Below, piece after piece: positions 11,101 through 23,614 of a DNA stretch of 64,000 nt; the stretch's first letter is position 1, and every line of letters starts with the position of its first letter. The DNA is from Polyporus tsugae (Eukaryota > Basidiomycota > Agaricomycetes > Polyporales > Polyporaceae): positions 558,001 to 622,000 of the forward strand of contig JAHRBS010000002.1 of NCBI GenBank assembly GCA_024305745.1. The letters are read 5' to 3'. The notes under the pieces are model-generated. The model was given only the letters and a program-made list of their open reading frames with translations. It searched no databases and was not told where the DNA came from. A program made the position numbers and the translations under genes.

Positions 11101-14074
11101 GTGATCTTCCCTGCTGGGGACATGACCGGTTTGTCGCTAACCCCACGCGTGGGTAACCGATTACTGAGTTTGGTGTCGTAGAAATCGGAGAGAAGGGCAT
11201 TACCCTTTCTGGCGGTCAGCGCGCTCGGATCGCCCTCGCGCGCGCGCTGTACTCTCCCGCGAAGGTACGCTATCCCTCTAAAGGAATATCAGGGCAGAGG
11301 CTGATGGACAAACATAGGTTATTCTCCTTGATGACCCGTACGTCATGTTTCTAGAATTAGAGCAATCACGCTAACGCCTTCCAGCCTCGCTGCAGTGGAC
11401 TCGCACACAGCCACCCACCTCGTCAAGAAGGCACTCTCCGGGGATCTTGCGCGGGGCCGTACCATCATCCTGGTCACCCACCACATCAACCTGTGCCTTC
11501 CTATTGCAGCCTATCTCGTGGAGCTCTCATCGGGGGCACCATTGCGCAGCGGCTTGACCTCGGAGTTGCGCGAGCGCGGGGAGTTGGAGAAGCTCGTCGA
11601 TGCCGAGGATACTGTGGAAGAAGACCACACGGAAGACGAGGCGTCTTCCCCCGCCGTGGAAAACGAAGCAGATATAGCTGCTGCCAAGAAACCCGTGAAT
11701 GGTAACGCCAATGGCAATGGTGTGGGCACCCCAAACGGCAAACCCCAGGACCCCGATGCCGGTAAGCTCATTGACAAGGAGGCGCGTGCCGAAGGGCGTG
11801 TGTCTTTGCGCACGTATTGGACATACATCAAGGCCGCGGGGATAGTGTGCTGGATCTTCACGTTCGCGTTCATGCTTCTCATCCGATTCCTCCAAGTTGG
11901 CCAGCAGGTGGGTGCCACCCCCCACTGCGTGGGTGTGCGAATGACGCAGACTTATATTTCTACCCTAGCTCTTCGTGGCGAAATGGGGTGAAGCTTACGA
12001 GCACGGGTCCACCTCGGAATCAGCCGTCCGCACACAAGGCGTTCTCGACGGCCTACCTCCGCCCGACGAGGACGTTTGGCCTTGGCTTATGATCTATCTG
12101 TACATCTCTCTCGCCAGCGCTATTTTTTCCCTGTTCTACATCTCGCTTGGGTACTATGCCAGTCTGCAAGCCTCCCGATCGCTCTTCACCGCCATGCTAC
12201 AGCGTCTGTCTCGCGCTCCCTCCCGCTTCTTCGACATCACACCCATCGGGCGCATCCTCAACCGCTTCACGACCGACATCAGCACCGTCGACTACGCCCT
12301 CCAAAGCTCTGGCCGCTCCGCACTCCTAGGTACCCTGAACTTCGTTATCTCATTCTGCGTCATCATATCCGTCGTGCCCTCCTTCGCGCCCTTCGCGATC
12401 TTCATTGCTTGGCTGTACATCCGTCTAGCCCCGTCCTACGTCCGTGCCTCGCGCGACCTCCGCCGCCTGGAGTCTGTGTCGCTGTCGCCGGCATTCGCCG
12501 GCTTCGACGAGCTGCTGAGGGGTCTGCCACACGTCCGGGCGTTCGGCATGGAGGAGCGCTACCAGGACATGTTCTACAAGAGGGTGGATAAGTTCCAGTC
12601 GTTCGACCATGTCTATGTTCGTCTGCCTCCAATAAATGCATTTCTTGACCTGCTTGACTGACGCGACGCGGTAGTGGCTGATTGCCGGGTGGCTCAACTG
12701 GCGATATGACTGTTCGTATCCACGCGTTTGTTGGGCGGCTGAGGAACTGCGAAACTGACATGTGGGTAGGTTTGGGATCCATCGTCGTGTTCATGACCAC
12801 GCTGTTCGCCCTCGGGAGCTCTGTCTCTTCGGGGTGGGCGGCCTTGGTCATCGTCCAGGCCTCGATGTTTGCGGATGCCTCTCGCCAGCTCGTCAGGTAT
12901 GGCTCTTCTCGTATGATAGTCCCACGAACGCGCTGACGCCTTATCTCAGGGTCCTCGCCCAGGTTGAGCTCGACTTTAACTCAGTCGAACGTATCGTGGA
13001 ATACCTGGGAGTACCCCAGGAAGCACCCGCCATCGTTCGGGAGAAGCGGCCGCCGGCAGCGTGGCCGTCGAGCAGCGGAGAACTTATCGTGCAGGACCTC
13101 GTCGTCAAGTATGCGCCGCACTTGCCCGCCGTTCTCAAGACGCTGTCATTCTACGTCAAGCCGGCTGAGAAGATTGGAATCGTGAGTTTTCTTACATGTT
13201 AGACCGATTGAGAATCAAACGCTTGTATGTTAGGTTGGAAGAACCGGATCCGGGAAGTCGACTCTAGCGATGTCACTATTGAGGATTGTCGAGCCGAGTG
13301 GAGGTCATATTATGTGAGTACGCACGACGTCGTCTCATGCCGCCTGTGCTAACCAAGGTTTGCCAGCATCGATGGCATTGACATCACCACTATTGGGTTG
13401 GAAGATTTGAGAAGTCGTATCGTACGTCGTACTCCCTGTCGCAGGAATAACCAGATCGCTAACTCCGAACGTGAAGACCATTATCAGCCAGGATGTCTCT
13501 CTCTTCTCGGGAACGTTGAGGAGCAATCTGGACCCCTTCAACGAGCACGCTGATCACGAGTGCTGGGATGTCCTTGAACGTTGTCGCCTGACGACAATTC
13601 TCAAGGGTTCCCTCTCGCGGACCCAGGAATCCCACGAGATTACCCTGGACATGCCCATCAGCCAAACCGGCTCCCTCAGTGCAGGCGAACGCCAACTGGT
13701 TGCAATGGCCCGCGCGATTCTTCGACGCAGCAATGTCGTGATCCTTGACGAGGCGACGTCTCAGATTGATTCCGACCTCGATGATCAGGTTAGTGTGGAC
13801 AATCACGTTTCACACACTCTACTGTAGTACTAAAGCCGCCTCGCAGATTCAACGCACCATTCGCGAGGAGTTCGCGGGTGCAATCGTAATCACCATCGCC
13901 CACCGCCTGAAGACCGTCTTAGACTACGATCGGATAATGGTCCTGGACTCGGGCGAGATCATCGAGTTCGACACGCCAAGTGAGCTGCTACGCAAGCCGG
14001 GCAGCTCGTTCCGGGACATGTGCCGAGCCAGCACGGACAGGAGGGTATACCAAGCTGTGTCGGAGGCTCACTAA
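8104..14074 (+). CDS. ABCC/MRP-type full ABC transporter
   Basis: ATP-driven multidrug/conjugate exporter with layout N-terminal helices, TMD1, NBD1, TMD2, NBD2, probably in the vacuolar or plasma membrane. The first ATG of the frame begins [10 protein letters not shown]. The conserved block before TMD1 reads [21 protein letters not shown]1 near 10.7-11.6 kb has Walker A GPTGSGKS, signature [14 protein letters not shown], Walker B VILLDDP and H-loop VTHH; Asp instead of Glu after Walker B is usual for the degenerate ABCC NBD1. An acidic Asn/Gly-rich linker follows. NBD2 near 13.0-14.0 kb has [34 protein letters not shown] and IAHRL, consistent with the catalytically competent site. At least 15 short introns, no break seen. 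Substrate cannot be told. Confidence 0.9.
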
Positions 14075-14516
14075 GGATTCCATAGTCTTTCTAAGTAATT
14101 CATATTTCACACACTTCATGAGGTATTTTGTAGGTTCCTCCGTTGGATTTTAGGGTACATTTGGTCTATGATATTCTGAAGAGTTCGGGTCACCGAGGTT
14201 ACTTGTTATTCCCAATGCCATGCTCGTTTGATCAGCCACCCTCCGGGTAAGTCGATCATTCGTATTTTCCTATTACCTATGCGACCAGTGCGTGAACATG
14301 GCGATGTTGTGATTTATGCAGGCATGGGCGGTGCGAATGCTGTAATATCACAGCGGCTGTGTTCCATGACAATGGCGCGCGGCGGGTGTCAGTGTCAGTG
14401 TCAAACACGCCTCTGCTTTTAGGACATCATGCTGCGATACACGCCTTTTACCCATTTCAACGTTCTCCCTCTCAGACACCCGCCCACTTGGACGATATCC
14501 CACCGAGCTAGTAAGG
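14075..14516. other. Intergenic region after the ABC transporter
   Basis: It contains the presumed 3' UTR of the transporter and the promoter of the next gene. A short GTGTCAGTGTCA-like run occurs near 14390. The frame of the next gene stays open upstream of its chosen ATG for at least 90 bp, so part of this interval could be coding if an upstream exon exists. Confidence 0.45.
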
Positions 14517-15839
14517 ATGGCATACGCAGGACAGCCTGACGTCGTTTCGGGGGAGCAATATCGATATGCGTTAACAAACTTCGTACGTCTTGTTCGGACA
14601 GCTCGGGTGGCGCACCTTGTCTGACAGCACCACATGTGTGCAGCGTATTGCGCACGAGAAAGTAGAGGAGCAGCGGATACAACTTCAGGAGCAGGAGAAG
14701 CAGGTCGCGCTGTTGCAGGCCAGGATTGCGCTGCTCGAGGGCACAAACCAGAACAGCCATCTCGGCGTGAGCAAGCTTGGTGGAAACTCTGTCGATGATT
14801 TCTCCATCAAGGTATGTCATTCGCACTATTTCGCTTGGTTCCACTCTGTGACGTTTCAATCCGTGCTGCGTGAACTAGAACGCGGCATCGGGACTGGAGA
14901 GGCAGATCAATCGTTGGGCAGCAGACGTTACCCGCGCCGCTCCTGCACACCTGAACTCGCTTCGTGACGCTGCGCTTGCGGACGTTTTCGACGACGATCC
15001 CCCGGAAATCGGGCCTCACACACCCAATGCTACTGGCATTCAGATCCAGAGCCTGCTCCGACACGCTGTTACCAAGACCATCGCCGAGGGCGTCGTGAAC
15101 TGCTTGATCGTGACGGACTCCCCCGACGCGAACATCCAACTAACGCGGATACACGAGCACATCTTCGCTCGTAAGTGCCTCACGGTTCACTCCTTGCGTC
15201 CAACGCCAACGTTCCTTCACAGGTGACCCCACCGTCGCAGCCGTTTGGCGCCGCCAGACCTTCACCGCTGCTGTGGAGTCTTGCTCCCCAGACATGTCCC
15301 TCTTCTTCCTCTCCGAGAACATGGCGAACCTCACCAGGGTCCTCGGCCTCGAGAATGCCGAGAAAGACAAAGGCACCGCGGCTAATGGCGTCTTCGCCGT
15401 CCTCGAAGCCGCCTACGAGTTCTCTCGCATGCTCCACGGCGCACCGTCAAGTTCTGGCGGCTCCGTCGACGCGTTCTACCGCGCATTCGTTCCCGACGTT
15501 GGGACCACGATGAACCCGCGGCAGATTGAGCTCGTCAAGAGGTGTCACAAGACGGAGAGGGGCGAACCGGACCGCGTTGGTGCGACCGTGTTCCCTGGCT
15601 TGGTGAAGGTCTCTCGGGGACCCCCCGGCCCAAATGGAGTCTCGACGGAGACCCTCCAGACAGTCGTGCGGAGGGCTCAGGTCATCTGTGAGTGTGCGAT
15701 GATGGGCACCGGCGCGCTGCCCGCACCAGTAGGAGGCCTGGTGCCTGGTGCAGTAGGCATGTCACCTCCCCCGTCTGCGCCGTCATCAGTGTCCCCACAG
15801 CCATACCCCCAACAATACCCTCACCCAGGATACCAGTAG
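14517..15839 (+). CDS. Unrecognised coiled-coil protein
   Basis: Four exons (14517-14582, 14644-14811, 14879-15170, 15223-15839) join in frame with consensus GTACGT/GTATGT/GTAAGT donors. They give a protein starting MAYAGQPDVVSGEQYRYALT. Residues about 23-60 form a Glu/Gln/Leu-rich coiled coil (VEEQRIQLQEQEKQVALLQ). A mixed helical region follows (IHEHIFARDPTVAAVWRRQT), then a Pro/Ser/Gln-rich tail ending YPHPGYQ. I do not recognise the family and predict no enzyme function. The start is uncertain because the frame remains open upstream. It converges with MIC60. Confidence 0.7.
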
Positions 15840-15946
15840 ATCAGTAGCGTCTATGAGTATTGCTTGGGGCAGGGAAGGATATCTGGAATTGCACAACGCA
15901 TGCGTCTGTATGGTGTCCAGTCTAGTAAGCTAATTACTACGTAAAT

Positions 15947-18141
15947 CTAGTCTTGCACCACCAAAAGTGATGCAAGCGTCGCCTCCGCCTCAACGACCTG
16001 CAAAAGAGCACCATCAGTCGCGCCCACAGGGAGCACATACAGAAAGGAACAGTACCTGTAATGCCTGGAGCACCTCTAACCGCTTGCGAGCAGCATCCAT
16101 CCAGTCAGTGAGGAGCACCTTCGCAGGACCGTTGAGCTGGTTAAGCTCTCGAGTGGCGTTGTCCAGGTCCTTCTCGTTCAAGTAGTACTCCGCCCTCGCC
16201 AGCACGCTCAGCACGTCCGAGCCGGGAACCAGGCCGTGTCTCTGGAAGCGGAACGACGAGAAGAGGTTCGAGGTGAGGTACGACAGAACGCCGGCATTCT
16301 GGTCCGGGACCAGCGCGACGCTCGACACGCGCGGGGCGACCGAGGACGTGAACCACGTCGCGAGGTCCGCGAGGGGCTCGACACCAACGTCGGGCACTTC
16401 AGACGACTCGAGGCTCTGAAGCGCGGCTGAGACGATGAGGTCCTCGCGCGCCGTGGTGACGCGGCGGAGGGCGCGGAGCTCCTCGCGGAACGGTTTACGC
16501 TCAGGCGCGTCGATGGCGTGCGAGACAGCGCGGAGGGCAGACCAGAGGGCGTGCACCCGGATATTCTCGTCGAGGTAGCCGGCGTTGTCGAGGGCGACAC
16601 GCTCGAGGCGCTTCAGGTTGGTCGCGATCTCGTCGAGCTTGGCAAGACGACCGCCGCGCTCCTGCTCGACGCGCATCTTAATCTCGCGGATCCAGCGGCG
16701 CTGGAGCTCGATGCCCTGTGCGATGACCTCCGTCTTCAGACTAAGGGACGTTGATGTCAATACTGTCACTGGATGGAAAGTTACATCGACATACCGCTCG
16801 TTGATGATCTCACTCTGGGTCTGAAGCTCGTGCTCGAGCTTCCGCCGGTAGTCCTGGATCATCTTCGCACGCTCCTGCTCGAAGAACTTGCGGAAGTTCT
16901 CCTCCTGGCTGTCGAGCTTGTCTTGCGCCTGCATCTCGAGCTCCAGGAGCGACTGCATGCACTCACGTGCCTGCTCGTCCAGGGACGCCTCGAGCTTCTT
17001 CGCCTCTGCCACCTTGATCTCGTCGATGCGGCCGGCAAGCTGCGTGAGGTCGACCTTGGCTGTGTCGAGGATGTCGCGTGCCTTCTCCGCGGCAGTCGGG
17101 TTCGTGTTCAAGTACGACGCGAGGTCGTCGATCACGGTTGCGAGCTGGGCGATGACAGGCTCGGACGCGCTGAACTCGGAGATAGCGGGTGCGAGGAGAG
17201 GGAGGGGTTCGGGTGCAGGGGGAGGGGGAACGGGCTCACCCGGCTTCACGGAATCCGGCGCGGATGCAGCTGTAGGCTTCTTTGGCGGTTTTGGACGAGA
17301 GTAGCCGGGAGGAGGCTCGAAGCCGACAGGCAACGGGGCGTCGTAGACATTGCCACCCTTCAAGGAAGTGTCTTCATCGTTGGCCCGCGGAGGGACTGTA
17401 TCGGGAGGTGCGACGGCGGGTTGTGCGGGAGTGGTCGTCGCTTCTGGGAGCGAGTCGATCGGCTTTCCGGCCAGCGCAGCCTCTGCTTTGCGGACGAGCT
17501 CCTCGACACCCTCGGAGAACTGTACGGACTGGTGCTTGGCAATGGCAGCTGCTTTCGCACCTTTCTCGTAGACCTTCGACTCGCTCTTCTCCACCTGCGT
17601 CCCTGCCCTTGACGCGACCGACTTGACCCTATCCTTGCCCTGCTCGATCGCGTGCTTTGCTTGCTCCTTCGTCTTCTCGAGGGTGTCCTTGACGTTGTCA
17701 CGACTGAACATGGCCACGACATTGTTGAAGAACTCCTGCGAGACGACGATGATGTTTTGGCCTCCTTTTATGACGTCGTTCACGGTGAGGTTGTCCCACT
17801 CGTGGTCTTCCGCATATTGGAGGACGGACGCGCCAAGAGGGACCTGTTCGACGAATACCTGGCGGTACTGAGGGACCTGGAACGAGACGAACGCGCTGCC
17901 GACGTAGAAGGTGGAGACACCCGCGGCGGTATACAATACCAGTCTCCGTACGACGCTTTTCTTTTTCTTGGGCGGCGCTGGGGGCGGCTCAGTCGCAAAT
18001 CTCTATGCGCTCAAGACTGTCAGAGACGTAGCAAACACATGACCGAGTGCAGGGAGAGCAACTCACACGACGGACGACGCGAACAGCAGCCCTGCCCGAA
18101 GGTGCCCCAACCGCCCTCGAGACGGGAAGAGCACGCAGCAT
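15947..18141 (-). CDS. MIC60: MICOS subunit MIC60 / mitofilin
   Basis: Inner mitochondrial membrane protein that builds crista junctions as the core of MICOS. The first exon (18141 down to about 18066) encodes a matrix-targeting presequence, MLRALPVSRAVGAPSG with Arg and no acidic residues. A KKKK stretch and one membrane segment (LVLYTAAGVSTFYVGSAFVSF) follow. Next come a Lys/Ala-rich region, a Pro-rich linker, a long Glu/Arg coiled coil and the conserved mitofilin C-terminal domain. A 54-nt intron (16741-16794) has no stop and is a multiple of three, so it can be mistaken for coding sequence. A 58-nt intron (15998-16055) precedes the last exon, which encodes VVEAEATLASLLVVQD. Confidence 0.92.
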
Positions 18142-18478
18142 GCGTGAGTGTAGTGTGGTGGCGGCCGACGTAGTGTCGGGAATGTATAAGACAGCGTGCG
18201 GACACGGTTGAGCGTCGTGGACTCCGTCCCGAGCCGGAGGAAATCGGATTTGCATTCTAACCTCCGCGTTTCCCATGACATCTCCCCCTTACACCGCCAT
18301 ATTCCTCGTAGAAACAGATAAGCGTCCTTATCTATGACGCTCAACCGCCTAACGCGCCCCACAAGCTCCTCAATTCCTGCGCAATGAGCACCTCAAATTT
18401 TCAAAGATGGTCGCGGAGTCGGGCGGCTTCTGGTGGTCACTTGGTCAACTCTGCATCGTCCAGAACGCATCCTGAACG
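18142..18478. other. Divergent promoter region between MIC60 and the Atg22-like gene
   Basis: About 340 bp separate the two start codons. No clear TATA box and no gene are seen; both are housekeeping-type genes. Confidence 0.5.
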
Positions 18479-21016
18479 ATGACCGAGAAGACGGAGACTG
18501 TCAAGGACGTCGAGCTCTTAGACTCTGTTGCCGATCGTGCAGGTGCGGAGCCGCGTCGGTGGACCACCACCCGCGTCGAGCTCTGGGCATTCTACGTTTA
18601 TTACATCGTAAGCAGGGTTTTTCGTTGTGGTTTTGCTTGGCTTCTCAGGCTTGGTCGAGAACTGATCGTCGATCGCCCCTCCCCTCAGGGCAACAACGGC
18701 CTTTCTGGCTTCAACTTCGGGCCATCCCAGTTTCAGAACCTGCTATTCCTCGCGGGTTACGATCCCAGCCAGCCACCATTCGCCGCCCCTTGCGGGGCAG
18801 ATACAGATTGTGTCCTGCCGTATCTTGGGCGCGTCCGAGATGGTCTGTGCCTGAAAGCGAACATTGATTCGTTGTGCTAACCACATACTGTATAACTGAC
18901 AGTGAACTCGATCGTTCTACTCACCAACGGTATCAGCTTCGCGCTGCAAGCTGTTGTTCTGCTCCTCATAGGCGCATGGGCCGACTATGGCAGCTGGCGG
19001 TACGCTTATTCTTATCCTCAGAAGCGCTCGGACGTCAATGACGAGATGCATTCGCAGCCCCAACATCACCATTTTCTTCACCGTCTTTGCTGTTGCAGTG
19101 TCCTTCGCATGGTTAGGTGTCGACGACCCGTCTCGATGGGAGGCCGGCGTAGCACTGTACATCCTCGGTCGTAAGTCGTCAAACCGTACCGCAAGAAGAG
19201 TCTGAACTGACGTCCAACATCTAGTAATCACGTACCAGGCTGGTTTTTGCATCGCATCAATGCTTCGTGGTCCCTGACAGAATTTTTAGTGTGCATTAAC
19301 GTTCTGGACAGCTGCGTTCCCCGGACTAGCTCGGGATCTGCCCAACGTCCAAGAATCGGCTGCTCAAGCCGAGTCGGGAGAGAAAAGGTGAGACTCTATC
19401 CATATACCCTCCTCTCGGTCGTAATTAATTTGAGAACAGCGTAGAAGAACACGCGGACCTTGAATCTATGGAAAGAAACCGCATATCTAACGTCTCCTTC
19501 GCCGTCTGCTCCGCCGGCGAGATCATTATCCTCGCTGTCATGGTCGGCATTCTCAAGGGTCTCAAGTCCGACGCCAGCACCGAGAATAATACGAAGGCGT
19601 TCAGCGCACTCATCGCATTCTCCGGCGGTGTTTGGCGTATGTACCGACCATCATGGTTCTTGCGACTGATAGCGAGCATCGCGGTCCACAGTACTCTGCG
19701 CCCTTCCCTGGTTCTTCCTGGAGAAGCGTCGTCAAGGTCTCGCCCTGCCTCCAGGCGCCTCCATGTTAACAATCGGCTTCAAGCAAACATACATCGCTTT
19801 CCGCGAATGTATGAGGCTCAAGCAAACGTTTTTATACTTGACCTTCTACTTTCTGATGTATGTTGCTTTTCACTTACCCTGCGTGAGAGCTGAACGTTTA
19901 GGCATCTCCAGGGGTGACGTTCTGAACACAACGGTGTGAGTAGAGCAGCGGCCTAGCCACCGGGCAATGTTTAACCTGATGACAGCACTGTGATAGGAAC
20001 GCTACAGAACAGGTCAGTGTTGAGTCTCGCCCTCTCGAGGTGGTTCGAGGTCCCGTTCTAACTTCGCCCGCGCGGCAGCGTTGTATCGTACTCAACGCTT
20101 CAGCTCACTCTTCTCTTGATTGTCGGCATCGTGACTCAAGGACTCGGCATATAGTAAGCTTCTATTCTCTCGCTCGCTTGCGTGACAATGTTTAGACACC
20201 GAGCTTATGTTGAGCCCAGTTTGTTCTGGCTCGTGCAGAAGCGCTTCCAGATCCCCACGAAGACGGTTCGTATCCACATGTTTCGGCTTCTCGCTACCCG
20301 AGTGACGTACTGACGGCAACGCAGATGCTCTGCTTCAATGTGGTCTGGATCCTCATCCTCACAGTCTGGGGCCTCATCGGGATCCACACTGACAAATTCG
20401 GCTTCAAGCACGTCTGGGAGATCTGGTACGACTTCACATTCCCATAACCTCTCTCGGGGAGGCTCGTCAGCTCACATCCCTGTGCGTCAGGTTGTACCAG
20501 GCGTACTATGGCCTGATGGTCTGTCCATGGTACGCATACAGCCAGACGATGATCAGCGAAGTCTCCCCGTTGCCCCAAATGTACGCACGCCACTATCTCG
20601 GTGCTCCCCCGATTCCGTCTCGGTCTCCTTCTAGCCCGAGAAGCTGACCCTGTCCCTCGCGCCGCCGGCTATGTACACAGGTTCCTCTTCTTCGCGCTCT
20701 TCTCGGTCGTGGGCAAGACGTCAGCGTTCATCGGGCCCCTGGTCTCCTCGGCCATCATCACCGCGTCAGGCAACAACGACAACTACCCATTCGTGTTTTT
20801 GTTCACCCTGTGCGTGTCGCGCGTCCCCTTTCTCGCCCGAGCACTCTAGCCCAGCGTAGCTGACGTTCTGGCCCGCACGCTTTCCCACCTCATCGCAGCG
20901 GAGCGCTAAGCACCGTATTCCTGTACCTCGTGGACGTTGACAAGAGCAGGAAAGAGTGCGAGGCGTTCATTCTCGCCGAGGCTAAGCGCGACGCGTTCGC
21001 GGACGCCGCGCCGTGA
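18479..21016 (+). CDS. Atg22-like vacuolar transporter (major facilitator superfamily)
   Basis: Multi-spanning membrane protein starting MTEKTETVKDVELLDS. After an N-terminal cytosolic stretch comes a first helix (VELWAFYVYYI). The loop GFNFGPSQFQNLLFLAGYDPS and the following helices match fungal Atg22-type proteins. Yeast Atg22 exports amino acids from the vacuole after autophagic breakdown. Later helices include NITIFFTVFAVAVSFAW, EIIILAVMVGIL, VVWILILTVWGLIGI, FLFFALFSVVGKTSAFIGPL and FVFLFTL. The C-terminus is DKSRKECEAFILAEAKRD. More than ten short introns occur, several only just over 50 nt, so exact exon borders in the 19.8-20.2 kb part are the least certain. Substrate and vacuolar location are inferred from the family. 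Confidence 0.78.
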
Positions 21017-22158
21017 GACGCGCACGCAGCGATCGCATTCAGTGTCATCGCGCATGCACTCCCTGCACAGTGTTCACGACTCGTACGACCCATTGCATTG
21101 ATACCGAGTCTCGCAGTTCGGGGTGGCCATCGGATACCCGTGTATCCCGCGAGGGCCCCGTGGTTGCACGCTATAATGACTAGATGATTTCCACTGCGTC
21201 CGAGGAAGCCCGTGCTATTAGGGTTGTGGTCCCGGACTATTGGGGAAGGTACGAATGCCTCGTTTCAGTGCTGAGCAAGATGCGCACGCCAGAAGGGGGA
21301 CCCACGAGGCACGAAGATTCGCACTCAGAGATGTCAGAGAGCCTCGTTACTCGTCAGGTGAGGTACCTCCATCCAGTCGTCCTCCCTTGCAGCTCGAGCC
21401 GCAGGTCATGCACTATCCAACACCGGGGCGCGGTGGGGTTGGTGGCATCCTACTTGGCAGCTGAGCTTCCCTGGTCGAGTCATGCTTGGCTTTGGGGTCG
21501 ATTTGACGCTGTGTGCGGCCTCGCCTCTCCCTCTGTCTTGGAACACACGGGGCAGCGTTCGAGAAGCAGAAGTCGACGGGCAGCAGTAGCAGACAATGGA
21601 ACCGGTGAGTTCGTGAACGTTCGAGCAGTATCCATTCTCACCAGGAAATAGCTGTGAGAGACAAAACCAAGATCATCATTGGTATAGTATAGCGCAAGTA
21701 TAGCGTCGTCAGCCTACGACGCGGGCACCGAGGCCAGATCTACACCGGGGCGGGGGTAGAACGGACATGATGTTAACGAGAGTGCAAGTGATGTACTCTC
21801 CACATACCATACTCACGCCAGGACAACTGCTTGCAAATCGCCACGGGCGACACGTCCGGGAGTCCGAGTGCGATGTCCAGACGATCGAAGGGCCGAACGC
21901 GCGAGAAGCCACGAGGAGACTATGAGGGGCCAGTCGGGTACGTTCGGGACCTCAAACGGACACAAGGTTTGGGAGACTGAATGCACGAAGGCATTTGCAA
22001 TGGGCATGTGAGCGTCGTGACGTTCGATGCCAACAGTACCGTCCTCCTGGTGCTTATCTTCTGCACATCGTGCGATCATGCCTTGCGCCAAGGCGACACG
22101 CCGGCGAGCGCACACATATTTCTACCATCCAACTGTGACGGAATAAAACCATCGAAAA

Positions 22159-22187
22159 GTGTAGCCATGGAAGGTGTAGCCATGGAA
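22159..22187. repeat. Tandem 15-bp duplication
   Basis: GTGTAGCCATGGAA is present at 22159-22172 and 22174-22187, separated by a single base. It probably reflects slippage. Confidence 0.6.
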
Positions 22188-22459
22188 CTTGGGAAAGCGA
22201 GGCCGAGGCCGCTCGCGATCGACGCCGACGGCCCACGGTCTGGATACGAGATACTTACGAGAGGCACCGTTAGATCTAAAGGAAGAATGCACGGCACGCT
22301 GCTCTGAGACAAGCCGCGAACTCGTATGTCAGCGCTGTCAGCAGAGGGAGTTGCTCACTAGATGATGGCGGTGACGGCACTCGATCAACTCAAGCCATCA
22401 CGCGGGGCGCAAAGAGGGGGCGGAATCTGGAGATCGGCTTCGCTGAGATCATGCTGCGC

Positions 22460-22479
22460 GGTAAGACCTGGTAAGACCT
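22460..22479. repeat. Tandem 10-bp duplication
   Basis: GGTAAGACCT is repeated back to back at 22460-22469 and 22470-22479. Each unit resembles a splice donor, but no exon is recognised next to it. Confidence 0.6.
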
Positions 22480-22700
22480 CGTGTGGTCGTGCGCCATCAC
22501 TGAGAGTGGTTGCAAAGTGGACAGGCTCAGTGGTGCGGTTGGTATGCGGCACCAGGGCTAGCTAGAAGACTACAGCAGGAAGAGCGGGGGCCGGATGATG
22601 GACCCAAGACTGGGAGCTCAAGGGCGGAGAGTGCCGAGTCTGCTTGGAGTCACGGATGGGGCAGTCAGGGTCCATTGGATCGGAGCTTGTACCCGCCAAA

Positions 22701-22706
22701 TATAAG
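22701..22706 (+). promoter_or_regulatory. TATA box of the Ser/Pro-rich protein gene
   Basis: TATAAG about 105 bp upstream of the ATG at 22810, followed by a CT-rich leader. Confidence 0.5.
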
Positions 22707-22809
22707 CCCAGGCCTCCTCTCTCTCTCCTCAGCTTTCTCTCCTGCCCTTACGCTCCCTGTTCGTTTCGCATTCCATTCTTGCAGCGCAGAATTTGCACAC
22801 TTTGGCACA

Positions 22810-23614
22810 ATGTCCGACGAGAAGAACTTCTCCCACTCGCTCCCCATTCCCATCGGCGAGGGCCGTCGTCGCTCAGGCTCCGAGTCGGACTCCGGCTCTT
22901 CCGACTCGGGATCGACAACCCCCCCGTCCCCCTTCCCTACTCCCGCGTCAGGCACCTTACCCCGCATTGCTCCCTTCAGCCCATCCACCTCGCCCATACT
23001 TTCCTTCTTCTTGAGCAACCAATCGACCTCTCCAAAGTCTCCGCCCTCCACCTTCCCGTTCAGGAGGGGCACGACGGGCCCACCCTTCTTCGAAGGTGCG
23101 CTGCCGACGCGGCTATCACATGATTTACCTCCGAGCTTACCCAAATCCCAGACGACGATGCATTCGAGGCCGACAAGCCTATTCATCAGCATGGTCGTCG
23201 TGCGAGTGCTGCTGCTTGGCCCGGCCACGATCGCTATCCCCCTGTTGTCCCCGTGCCTAACGAGCAGCAGGAGCGCGCCGCTGGCCTGCTCCGTCGTTTC
23301 TCTTTGGGCGGCAACATGGCCAAGGTAAGTGTCTCACCACCGAAGCACTTGGATATCTTTGGTGAACATCCGTTCGCCCTTCCCATTAGCCCCCAGTCCC
23401 GTCGATTCCGAAGCAGACGAGCTCTGCGCAGGCGCCCCGCAGCAAGACGCCTCCGAATTTGAAGTCCAATTCTGCTGCCGCCGGCGCGCCTCCTGCCGTG
23501 ATGCGCAAGGCCCGGCGAGCGAACACGCTGGCTCCGGGGACGCCTCGGCCGCCCCGAGCACCCTCCCCGATGGGCGAGCGCATTCTCAAGGGGCACTTCG
23601 ACGGGTTCAACTAG
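22810..23614 (+). CDS. Small Ser/Pro-rich protein with RRxS sites, unrecognised
   Basis: Three exons (22810-23095, 23152-23324, 23390-23614) join in frame to 227 residues starting MSDEKNFSHSLPIPIGEGRR. The N-terminal half is Ser/Thr/Pro-rich and probably disordered. The middle has two basophilic kinase-type sites, GRRASAAAW and LLRRFSLGGN. The end reads RAPSPMGERILKGHFDGFN and looks like a conserved short motif. Predicted cytosolic, with no signal or membrane segment. I do not recognise a named family. Phosphorylation at RRAS/RRFS by PKA or a related kinase is inference from the motif. Confidence 0.75.

Larger units (their letters stand above)
21017..22809. other. 1.8 kb intergenic region
   Basis: No gene could be supported. 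It contains a tandem 15-bp duplication (22159-22187), a tandem 10-bp duplication (22460-22479) and a TATA box near 22701 for the next gene. Open frames here are short and lack coding character. Confidence 0.5.
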
